DNA of 64,000 bases from JAGVUD01 sp052033935 (GTDB lineage Bacteria; Armatimonadota; UBA5829; DSUL01): contig JBPOJE010000011.1 of NCBI GenBank assembly GCA_052033935.1, forward strand, positions 1 to 64,000. The letters are read 5' to 3'. The position numbers and the translations under genes are program-made. Positions 49,108 to 57,140 of the stretch are shown in pieces. Below the pieces are notes generated by a model. It saw only the letters and a list, made by a program, of their open reading frames with translations, did no database searches and was not told the DNA's origin. Positions within the stretch are counted from its first letter, which is position 1; each line of letters opens with the position of its first letter.

Positions 49108-51780
49108 TCACACCTCGAACAGCAGCGTCACAATCTCGCGTCCGCGCGCGGTGACGGACACCGCATCCCCGTCCAGAGCAAGCTCCGAGAGGCGCTCTTC
49201 GGCCATGTTCGACATCCAGGCCCGCTTTGCCCCGCGCACGATCACCCGTCCGGTGACCTCCTCCGGCAGGATGTTGAAGAAGCGCACGGCAATGCCCTTG
49301 CCGTCCTCAGCGGCTTTGAAGGCGCTTAGCACGAAGCTGTCCGGCTCCAGCCCTGCGAACGATGCTGAGAGCGGAAGGCCTTTGGTGACAGGCTCGATGC
49401 TGCGCGTGCGGTTGAGGTCGCCAACCTGCATAGCTTGCAGGCGCACCTGATAGTTCAGCGCCTCTTTCCACACCTTCGCCTGCTTCCAGTCGCCCGCATG
49501 AGGCAGCACCGCGTAACGCGCCGTCTGCGTCCCCAGGCACTGAGCGCCGGGAGTCGCCTGCTCGTAGGGAATCTCCCCACCGCCCGCCAGCACACCCACC
49601 GAGCGCAGCACGGTGACGCCAAGCGTCCGGTTGTCGTCGCCGTACAGCTCGTACTCGCGCAGGCCGTCCACAAGCACCGCCAGCCCGCGCTCGCCGTTTG
49701 AAATATCCACCCAGCCGTCCATCGGATGGAACGTTGACGGTGGCGGGCTTGCCGGCCAGTCCGCCGGCAGATGCAGCGGACGCTCGATCGCATCGAACGC
49801 GCCTCCGGCCACGGACCCCACCGCCCCTTCGGCCTCGGTCGGGAACAGCGCCCGCAGGCGATGATCCTTTGCGCGGTTCTCGATGGTCAACTCGAGCTCG
49901 ACCCGTCCGATGCCCCTGAAAGCCCGGGCAACGAGCCTCACCGGGCAGTCCACCGTGCGCTCCGAGCGCGATTTGCGGCAGGGATCGGCGGACTCGGGAA
50001 GCCGAAGCACCGAGCGCGTCTCCATCGCGACCGACACCGGCCCCTCCACGAGGAAACGCTTCTCACCCGCGCCGCGGCTGAGGATGCGGATGTCACGATC
50101 GGGCTTGCGGTAGTTGTACTCGTCGCCGACGTCGCCCACGTCTTCGAGGCTCGAAAGGCAGCTCAGGAAGACCGCCTGCTCGTCCGAATGCAGCGCCAGG
50201 TCGTAGCCGAACGCCGCCCCGGGGCTGACATCGAGCGCGCCCGTTTCGGCGAAGAGAGCGTCGCGCTGCAGGGAGTTTATCGGAGGCCCGAAACAGGGCA
50301 TGCGCTCGGCGCGGCGCAGGCGAAACACGCTGTAGCCGCAGGCGGGGATCTCCGGCACCACAAACTCGACAGTGAACCGGCGCACCCACTGCACCATCGG
50401 CAGCTTCTCTGGGTGCGAAACCCCGCGCACAACCTTTTCGCTGGAGAGGAGGGTGTACGGCACGCTCGCGCCCTCGGGGTCGAGAATCTCGAGCGCCGGC
50501 CAGTCGGCGGTCGCGTCCTGCCCCGGAATCGCGCGGTCGGGCGGCCCGAGCGGGATTTCGATCTGTGCCTCCACAACGTCCGCACGCGCCCAGCCGAGCG
50601 TGTTGAAGACGACGAGCGCCAGTCCGTCCACATCCACCTGTTCGGCGATGTGGCGCATGGCGCGGTCGCGCAGCGCGCCACCGAGTTGCTCGATCTTCGT
50701 AAAGCGCGTCATCATCTCGTCGTGCACCTCGTCGAGCGAGCAGCCGCAGATGGAGTCGTGCGGGTGGTTCTCGAGCAGCAGCTTCCAGGCATAATCGAGT
50801 TCGCCGGCGGGATAGGCAACCCCTTGCGTACTGGCCACGGCCGCCAGCGGCTCAGCGAACTTCTCCAGCACGCGCATGGACCGCTCGTTCGCCTGTTTGA
50901 GATATACCCGCGCCGAGAGAACGCCCGCGAGGATGCTTGCCCAGCGATCCTCTCGCAGCTCGCCGGTGAACGGTTCCAGCGCGAGCTTGCCTTCTTCGCG
51001 CTCCTTGCACAGCGCCTCGATGTACTGCGGAAGCGTGCTGTGGACCATCCGGTCGGGCGCGATGGCGGGGTTGACGGCGGCCAGCGCCTTCGAAAGGTTG
51101 TACTGGGCTTCGCGGTGGTCCACGCCATTCATGAACAGCAGGTGCGACGAGACCGAGACGGGGGCCATCCGGTTCCGCAAGGCTTCGAACCAGGCCTTTC
51201 CGGCTTCGGCCTCCGCCGGGATATCCTGCGCGTTGTTGTACCAGAACCACATGAGGCTGGAAAGCACGCTCGATCCGTCCGGCGAGCGCCATTCGAACTC
51301 CATGTTCCGGCCATCCACCGCCTGCCACCCGCGACCGAAGATGCAGTTGTCTATGCCGAAGTTGCGCAGGATCTGCGGCATCTGCGACATGTTCCCGAAC
51401 TGGTCGGGCAGGTATCCGACCTTCATGACCGGCCCGAACTGTGATACCACCCTGTGGCCGATGAGCAGGCTCCGGATGGTGGACTCGCCGCTGACGAGGA
51501 ACTCGTCGTTCAGCACATACCAAGGGCCGATGGTGATGCGCCCCTCGCTGATAAGCGCTCGCAGGCGCTCCTCATTTTGAGGGCGGATGCGCAGGTAGTC
51601 CTCGAGCACGATGCCCTGCCCGTCCAAGTTGAAGAACCGGAACTCCGGGTCGGACTCCATCAGGTCCAGAAGCCTGTCTATGAGATCCACAAGACGCAGG
51701 CGGAACAGTTCAAGCGGCTGGTACCATTCGCGGTCCCAGTGGGTATGCGAGATGACGTGGCAGGTATAGTTCTTATTCAT
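49108..51780 (-). CDS. Alpha-mannosidase, GH38
   Basis: The 890-aa enzyme has the GH38 signatures: HVISHTHWDREWYQPLE (zinc ligands H and D), FNLDGQGIVLEDYL, GRITIGPWYVLNDEFLVSGESTIR (catalytic Asp region), GYLPDQFGNMSQMPQIL and ENHPHDSICGCSLDEVH (zinc His). C-terminal beta domains follow (GRVELELTIENRAKDHRLRALFP). No signal peptide is present, so it acts in the cytoplasm on imported manno-oligosaccharides. It is convergent with the phosphatase-like gene, ending about 20 bases away. Confidence 0.94.
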   Translation of the reverse strand: MNKNYTCHVISHTHWDREWYQPLELFRLRLVDLIDRLLDLMESDPEFRFFNLDGQGIVLEDYLRIRPQNEERLRALISEGRITIGPWYVLNDEFLVSGESTIRSLLIGHRVVSQFGPVMKVGYLPDQFGNMSQMPQILRNFGIDNCIFGRGWQAVDGRNMEFEWRSPDGSSVLSSLMWFWYNNAQDIPAEAEAGKAWFEALRNRMAPVSVSSHLLFMNGVDHREAQYNLSKALAAVNPAIAPDRMVHSTLPQYIEALCKEREEGKLALEPFTGELREDRWASILAGVLSARVYLKQANERSMRVLEKFAEPLAAVASTQGVAYPAGELDYAWKLLLENHPHDSICGCSLDEVHDEMMTRFTKIEQLGGALRDRAMRHIAEQVDVDGLALVVFNTLGWARADVVEAQIEIPLGPPDRAIPGQDATADWPALEILDPEGASVPYTLLSSEKVVRGVSHPEKLPMVQWVRRFTVEFVVPEIPACGYSVFRLRRAERMPCFGPPINSLQRDALFAETGALDVSPGAAFGYDLALHSDEQAVFLSCLSSLEDVGDVGDEYNYRKPDRDIRILSRGAGEKRFLVEGPVSVAMETRSVLRLPESADPCRKSRSERTVDCPVRLVARAFRGIGRVELELTIENRAKDHRLRALFPTEAEGAVGSVAGGAFDAIERPLHLPADWPASPPPSTFHPMDGWVDISNGERGLAVLVDGLREYELYGDDNRTLGVTVLRSVGVLAGGGEIPYEQATPGAQCLGTQTARYAVLPHAGDWKQAKVWKEALNYQVRLQAMQVGDLNRTRSIEPVTKGLPLSASFAGLEPDSFVLSAFKAAEDGKGIAVRFFNILPEEVTGRVIVRGAKRAWMSNMAEERLSELALDGDAVSVTARGREIVTLLFEV

Positions 51781-51814
51781 ATAAAGAGTCTCCGGAGAGT
51801 AGGATTCTGAGTTG

Positions 51815-52378
51815 TCAGTGCACGGGGAGAGACGGGTAAGCGATGTTCGAGGCAGCGGCAGCCGCCTCCTCGGGCGTCATGGTTGTAGCCGATTGGGCCA
51901 TTACCGCGATGATCTCTGACAGATGCTGCCAGCCCCAGAGGTCCTGAGTGAAGGCGATAACGCCGCGGGGAGTCTGGATGAGGCAGGTATTCCCGAGATG
52001 GCCGATGCCGGTGATCTCATCCCAGCGCAATTCAACAAACGTCGTGCAATCCTCGAACGACAGCCCGTTGCTTGTGGCCGTGAGCTTTTCGCCGCGTTCC
52101 CGGCAGTTGCGAACGCGCCGCAGTCTGCGCCAGCCCTCCACGATTCCCGCGACGCCGCCAAAGGCCACAATCCCGGCGAGCAGATAGGCCCACCACGGCG
52201 TGCCGCTCTTCTCAAACTCGTCCCAGGCCCAGAAGCGCAGAGCCACGTACAACGGCAGGTACACCGACCCGGCGATGATGGCTATGCTGCGGGCGATGTC
52301 TTTGACCGGCGTTCCACGGTAGCTGAACGAGCGTGGAAGTCCGCTGCCTGTTTCGGAATAGTCTTGCTTTCTGCCCAT
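51815..52378 (-). CDS. Membrane protein with a small cytoplasmic PH-like domain
   Basis: The ATG at 52378 gives 187 aa. Two membrane segments lie at about 38-58 (SIAIIAGSVYLPLYVALRF) and 70-90 (WWAYLLAGIVAFGGVAGIV). The rest has an alternating strand pattern (LTATSNGLSFEDCTTFVELRWDEITGIGHLGNTCLIQTPRGVIAF), like the YcxB/bPH-type C-terminal domain. The in-frame upstream stretch to 52654 reads as low-complexity and was not used. Function is unknown. Confidence 0.7.
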   Translation of the reverse strand: MGRKQDYSETGSGLPRSFSYRGTPVKDIARSIAIIAGSVYLPLYVALRFWAWDEFEKSGTPWWAYLLAGIVAFGGVAGIVEGWRRLRRVRNCRERGEKLTATSNGLSFEDCTTFVELRWDEITGIGHLGNTCLIQTPRGVIAFTQDLWGWQHLSEIIAVMAQSATTMTPEEAAAAASNIAYPSLPVH

Positions 52379-52848
52379 TGCTGTGCCCTGGGCGGGCTTT
52401 CCGGCGCTGTTGACATCTACTCCACGGTGCCCCGACCATCCTGCCGGAAGCGACAGGTTTTGACTGACATATTCCGGGCCGCCAGACTGGAACCTGTTCT
52501 GAAAAGCAGAGCGCCGGAAAACAGAGACGCTCTCCCTGCCGGGAGGCTTGCGGAGCTGGCGGATAGCGCTCGATTTCTTTCTGAAACTGCTGCAGGGGGA
52601 CTTCATTGTGGGCTGCCTGTGGCCGCTCGCGGGGCTCCTGCCGCGAATCCCCACCTATAGTTTTGTGCAGTAAGCCAAAAAAAGACAAAAAAGTGTTCCG
52701 GCCGCCGCTATTTGCGGTATCATTATAGGAGCAGATGTGTTTCCGGAGGGTAGGAGTGGCTTCATAGCCCCCAAAAGAGGAAGTGTCCGATAGGAGAAGC
52801 AGCGGGGAAGCGACGCCTGTAGGGTGCCCCGCTGAGAAGGAGAAAAGC
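52379..52848 (+). promoter_or_regulatory. Upstream region and structured leader of the PEP-CTERM gene
   Basis: This 470-base gap has no convincing gene. An AT-rich patch at 52676-52730 (TATCATTATAGG near 52719) looks like a promoter. The transcript would carry a leader of about 110 bases. It ends in a hairpin, CAGCGGGG (52800-52807) pairing with CCCCGCTG (52827-52834), directly before GAGAAGGAG and the ATG at 52849, so the stem can hide or present the ribosome site. The leader was compared by eye with known cyclic-di-GMP riboswitch patterns and did not fit. Confidence 0.4.
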
Positions 52849-54323
52849 ATGACACACGCACGGAGACTCACTCTGGTGCTGACGGTAGTGTTGCTCACGC
52901 TTCCCGCTCTCGCGAGCGCGAACGTGTTCCCGAGCAACCTGAGCCAGAGCACCAATCTCGTCAACACTGCATTTAACCAGTCCGTGAGCCTCGGTTTCAT
53001 CCTCAACGAGGATGCCACAGCAGGCGTTACGGTCGCCGTCAAGAACGAAACGACGAACACCGTCGTCCGCACCTTCACCTTTGCCAGCCTCGCTAGGGGC
53101 GCGCAGTCGGTGACCTGGGACGGGAAGGACGACGCGAACAATGTCGTTCTGGATGGCGCTTACTCGTTCAAGGTGACCGCCAGTGCAACGGGATTCGGCG
53201 GCTGGACGCAGATCAGCAACGACGCCAGCCCGACAAACCAGTTCTACAGCCCGCGCGGCGTGACGGTCAACAGAGACCCGGCCAGCCCCTACTACGGGCG
53301 GACCTACGTCGTGGAGCCGGTTGGCGGCCTGTGTGGATCCGGACGCACGACCACCGAGGGCCTGTACCTTCTGAATGCCGACCAGTCGAGCGCCGTGGGC
53401 CAGGGTGATACCGGCCTGAGGGGTGGAGTCACCTGGGGCACGACCAACAGCCCTTACAGAGCCGAAGTCGGCCCGGACGGAAATGTCTATATCTCCGGAG
53501 TGACAGCCACTCCGGCCTCTGGATGGCAGACGCGAACGTGGCAGCGGCAACCGAGGTGCTTGACAGCACCGGACGCGATGCCAACGGGCTCAATGCCACG
53601 CACGGCAGCATCAGTGCCACGATGGTCGAAGGCGTGGGCGCGGCCCGCACCATCTACACCATTGACGAGGACTTCCCGAACAGCGCCAGCGGCCAGCGCG
53701 GCAGCATTCTGCGCTACGACATCGGCACGGCCACCACGTTCTCTGGTCCGCCCTCCGCGATCTTCTATGACGATGCGGCAGCCGGCAACCGGAACATGAA
53801 CTACAATAGCGATCTGATCCGCGCGAATGACGGCACGGTCTGGATGACTCAGAACCGGTCGGGCAACAACACGGACACGCTGGCGAGCCTCTGGCAGATC
53901 AGCGCTGACGGCACGACAGTGCTTTGGGCGTCGGTTCCGGACCTCGCGGCCAACAGCCTTGCCGACCCGCTGGTCAAGACCTACGGCCTAGCCTACGATC
54001 CGGTCAATAACCTGATTGCTCTGGCAACCAGCAATGCCGGCAATGTGATCATCTTCGATCCGGCAGCGAAGGCGGTCGTGACTACGTTCGCCGTGGCCGG
54101 CGGCGGGGTTAACCGCGACATCGCCTTCGACGCAGTCGGCAACCTCTACGTCGTCAACAACAACATAGAGTTGCTGCGCGTGTACTCGCCGGCTGGCGCG
54201 AACACGTCGTTCACCGACTCGCTGGTGCCGCTCGGGGCGATCAACGTTGTTCCCGAGCCGGGCTCGCTGCTGGCGCTCGGAGCCGGGCTTACTTCGCTGG
54301 TGGGCCTGATCCGCCGCAGATAG
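52849..54323 (+). pseudogene. PEP-CTERM secreted beta-propeller-like protein, one frameshift
   Basis: The ATG gives a signal peptide (LTLVLTVVLLTLPALASA), then an N-terminal strand region (FTFASLARGAQSVTWDGKDDANNVVLDGAYSFKVTASA) typical of FlgD/Ig-like modules, and repeated blocks such as YSPRGVTVNRDPASPYYGRTYV and GLAYDPVNNLIALATS that suggest a propeller. It ends with VVPEPGSLLALGAGLTSLVGLIRRR: a PEP motif, a hydrophobic helix and an Arg cluster, the exosortase sorting signal. Reading frame changes at about 53496-53500; adding one base restores SGxSDSHSGLW and a 491-aa protein. No exosortase is in the window. The shift is probably a consensus error. Confidence 0.8.
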
Positions 54324-54356
54324 CAGTCTGGCCAGCACCATTTGTTCTGATTGAAC

Positions 54357-54385
54357 GGTGGGGTCCGAAAGGGCCCCACCTTTTT
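54357..54385 (+). terminator. Intrinsic terminator after the PEP-CTERM gene
   Basis: GGTGGGGTCC (54357-54366) pairs with GGGCCCCACC (54371-54380), with one G-T wobble and a GAAA tetraloop, followed by TTTTTG. This is the strongest intrinsic terminator in the window and shows the gene is transcribed on its own. Confidence 0.88.
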
Positions 54386-54469
54386 GTTTGCCTAGCCTTT
54401 CACCGACGGCCGGTCCGCAAGGAAAGACGGGGCTGCGCGCATAACACAGAGGCTAGGAGACAACGAGCG

Positions 54470-55437
54470 ATGACCAGCAGAGAGCGCGTTCTGCACTGCG
54501 TTACGTTTTCAGGTCCCGACCGGATTCCGATGTCGCTTCCCGAGCCGTATCCGAACGACTTCTGCATGGCCAGCGAGACTGCCGACCCCGGCTGGAAGCC
54601 ATACAGAACGTGGGAAGTGCAGTGGGAGGACGAGTGGCACAACGTGTGGCGGCGGCTAAGCAACACGACGCGCGGCGAGGTTGTTGAGGGCGCGCTGAAG
54701 GACTGGAGCGATCTGGAGACGTACGAGTTCGCGCTTCCGGAGCGCTTTGCCCACGCGGCAGGGGTCTTCGCCGCGAACCCCGACAAGTATCGCATTGGCG
54801 GGTTTCCGGGGTTCCCGTTCGCGATTATGCGGTACCTTCGCAAGATCGAGGAGTTCCTGGCGGACGTTCTTCTGTACCCGGACGAAGTGAAGCGGCTGCA
54901 GGAGCGGGCTGTGGCAATGCTCAAGGACTGCCTGGACCAGTGGAAGGCCGCCGGGGCGGACGGGGTGATGTTCGCGGAGGACTGGGGCACGCAGGAGCGG
55001 TTGCTGGTATCGCCGTGGCTGTGGGGGAGATGTTCCGGCTAGGTTTCGAGGCGCTGGTGGGGCATGCGCGGGGGCTGGGGCTGCACGTGTGGATGCATTC
55101 GTGCGGGTACATCAAGGAGATCATCCCAAGCCTGCGCGACATCGGAATCACCGTGCTTCAACTCGACCAGCCCGAGCTTTCGGGCATTGACTGGCTGCGC
55201 GAGACAGTGGGCGACCGGGTGACGATCTGGTCGCCGGTGGACATCCAGCGAAAGCTCCCGACGGGCAACCGCGAGCTGATCCGCGCCTCGGCAAGGGAGA
55301 CGATCGAGAAGCTCGGACAGGGCGGCGGGTTTATTGCGGGCCACTACTCGGACGTGAGGTCGCTGGCGGTGGAACCAGAATGGCAGGAGTGGGCCTGCGA
55401 GGCGTTTGTGGAATACGGTGGAGCGGGCAGGACGTGA
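54470..55437 (+). pseudogene. Uroporphyrinogen decarboxylase-family protein, frameshifted
   Basis: The ATG follows AGGAG. The first frame encodes TSRERVLHCVTFSGPDRIPM and ends prematurely at 55042, after GVMFAEDWGTQERLLVSPWLW. The next frame picks up as MFRLGFEALVGHARGLGLHVWMHSCGYIKEIIPSLRDIGITVLQLDQPE, in the family pattern of HSCG and DQPE blocks. The shift lies in a G5 run at 55023-55027; one more G restores the reading frame. A further base near 55427 would extend the end to 55481 with a plausible helical tail. Members of this family include methylcobamide:CoM methyltransferases and many proteins of unknown role, so haem synthesis should not be assumed. Confidence 0.78.
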
Positions 55438-55524
55438 TGGGTGAGCGGCTGCTGAGAGCGCTTGCTGAAGCCGTGCGCTGACGTCTCCCACCGGCTTGCA
55501 GTCAACGGTTCAGCGCAACCTGCT

Positions 55525-56565
55525 CTACGACCGCAGAAGATACCGCGCGCGCAGACCCTCATCCCCGATCGCACCGCCGGATACTGAGGCGAGATCGCGC
55601 GCAACCTGGTCAATCTCAGCGCGCTGCTCCAGTGGGGACAGCAAGGCCTCCGGAAGAGCTTCGAAGCCCAGAAGCGTCCCGAGGATATTGCCGGCTATGG
55701 CGCCGGTAGAGTCGGAATCGCCCGAATGGTTCACCGCGAGAAGAACGCCGTGAGCGAAGTCCTGTGCCTTCAGCGCACAGAAGACAGCGATCGCCAGCGC
55801 TTCTTCGGCGACCCAACCGCCGCCTAGGCTCTCGACAGCTTCCGAGCAAACCCGGACGCTGCCCACTTCGCGGATCGCCGCACGAAGCGCCCCGGCGCAT
55901 TCACGCCCCTCGGGATGGGAGGAGATGCGATCGAGGGTTGCGTCCACTACCTCCTGAAGGGTGTGTCCTGCGGACAGCATTGGACTATCAGCGCAAGTCT
56001 TCCAGCCGCCAGCCATCCCGACGGGTGGCCATGCGTGAGCGCCGCGCTGTCACATCCGAGTTGAAAAGCATCGCCGCCGACAAGCCCGCACGGGGCCGCG
56101 CACATCACACCGCCGCACCCTTTGCTGTCGTTTATGCGATGCTCCGTTGAGCCTACTGTTCCGGAGGCCAGCGCCGACAGGCAGGTGTTTCCAGGAGCAC
56201 GCCTGTTGTGCATCCCCGGAAGCTCGATCAGCCACCCTTCGGGGTTCGGGACAGCAGCCTCGGCGCGCTGTGTGCTCAGCCAGCGCAGATAGGCTCGATG
56301 GACGTGCCCAATGCCGCCGGGTTCGCCTGCCACAGCCGCACAGATGAGACCCTCCGCGGTGAAGACGTCATCTGGGTGTCGTCGGTTATCGGCGCCGCCT
56401 TGCCAAACGCGCCCGTGTGCCCGGTGACACCGGCGAGGCCGTACCGCGAGCGTATCCCGGCAATGGTCAGAAATCGATCCCCGCACCCAGCGCATCGCCG
56501 ATTGCGCCACCCTGCAGGCAGCCGCGCACGCGCTGTAGATACTGCTCCTCACTCTGGCGGGTCAT
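55525..56565 (-). pseudogene. ADP-ribosylglycohydrolase, three single-base losses
   Basis: The frame starts at ATG 56565 (TRQSEEQYLQRVRGCLQGGAIGDALGAG), then shifts near 56466-56475 to reach GVTGHTGAFGKAAPITDDTQMT, shifts at 56361-56371 to FTAEGLICAAVAG, HRAYLRWL, RRAPGNTCLSAL, NDSKGCGGVM and ALTHGHPSGWLAAG, and shifts near 55976-55985 to the C-terminal AVNHSGDSDSTGAIAGNILGT. These are the metal-binding motifs of DraG-type enzymes removing ADP-ribose. Restoring three bases gives 347 aa of normal family layout. Each loss is one base and at least two lie in short homopolymers. It overlaps the upstream small gene by 17 bases. Confidence 0.82.
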
Positions 56566-56818
56566 CTTCTCCCAGCTTCGACCACTGCTCCATAACGTCG
56601 TCCCGGAAAAGCCCGGTCACGGCAGGATCGGTCAGCTCACGGATGGTGAAGATGTGAGCGACCGGGAACCAGAACGCGTCGGGGTCTTCACCCGTGTCCG
56701 GATCAATCGGACGAACCTTCATCAGGCTACCCTCAACGGCGACAACACGAAATTCGCCCTCGCCGCCCTTGCCGCTGTCGAACTTGATGAAGACCTTCCT
56801 GCCTTCGAGACTGTGCAT
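56549..56818 (-). CDS. Unknown 89-aa acidic protein, possible SH3-like barrel
   Basis: The protein runs GRKVFIKFDSGKGGEGEFRVVAVEGSLMKVRPID, then FWFPVAHIFTIREL, with five or six short strands, and ends in an acidic helix (DDVMEQWSKLGEDDPPE). No family was recognised; the layout suggests a small beta barrel. Its last 17 bases overlap the start of the ADP-ribosylglycohydrolase gene, so the two are transcribed and probably translated together. This is the only hint of its role. Confidence 0.68.
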   Translation of the reverse strand: MHSLEGRKVFIKFDSGKGGEGEFRVVAVEGSLMKVRPIDPDTGEDPDAFWFPVAHIFTIRELTDPAVTGLFRDDVMEQWSKLGEDDPPE

Positions 56819-57140
56819 ATCGGACAGGGGCTACTTGCGCGCGCTGGAGTCCGCGCCTCTGGATATCAACAGGGCAGCCACTCTGTCATAGCCCATTCGC
56901 CGTTTCATACAGTGTGCCTCCCGGGGGGCTGAAGCCCCTTAGCTGTTACGCCCCGCATACACAGAAGTACAAAAAGGGAGCGGCCTCCATTCCACTCCCC
57001 GCATTACGCGAAGGGGCAACTGCGCGCGGGCGCGTCTACCTTCTGGCACGGCCCCGAAGGGCCGTTCCCCGGTCTCTCGCGCGCAGGGCGCCATCCTTGG
57101 CCCCCTCTTCTGTATCGCAGGCCGGCTTGTGACCCCCGGC
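56819..57140. other. Intergenic region with two hairpins, no gene
   Basis: This 322-base gap holds no convincing ORF. GGGGC-TGAA-GCCCC (56925-56938) and ACGGCCC-CGAA-GGGCCGT (57048-57065) are short perfect stems. In the minus direction the second has a TTCG loop closed by C-G, the very stable tetraloop, 76 bases past the nrdJ stop, so it may help end nrdJ transcription, though no T run follows. The remainder is GC-rich. Confidence 0.45.

Noticed and set aside
52695..52720. Possible sigma-54 promoter (GG...TTGC) before the PEP-CTERM gene
   Set aside because: The GG and GC elements are 12 bases apart instead of 10, and neither flank matches the consensus.
52740..52848. Cyclic-di-GMP riboswitch in the PEP-CTERM leader
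   Set aside because: The conserved GEMM core strings are absent; only a hairpin next to the ribosome site can be supported.
55015..55045. Programmed frameshift at the G5 run in the URO-D-family gene
   Set aside because: Other single-base losses occur close by in unrelated genes with no slippery motif or stimulatory structure, so a consensus error is simpler.
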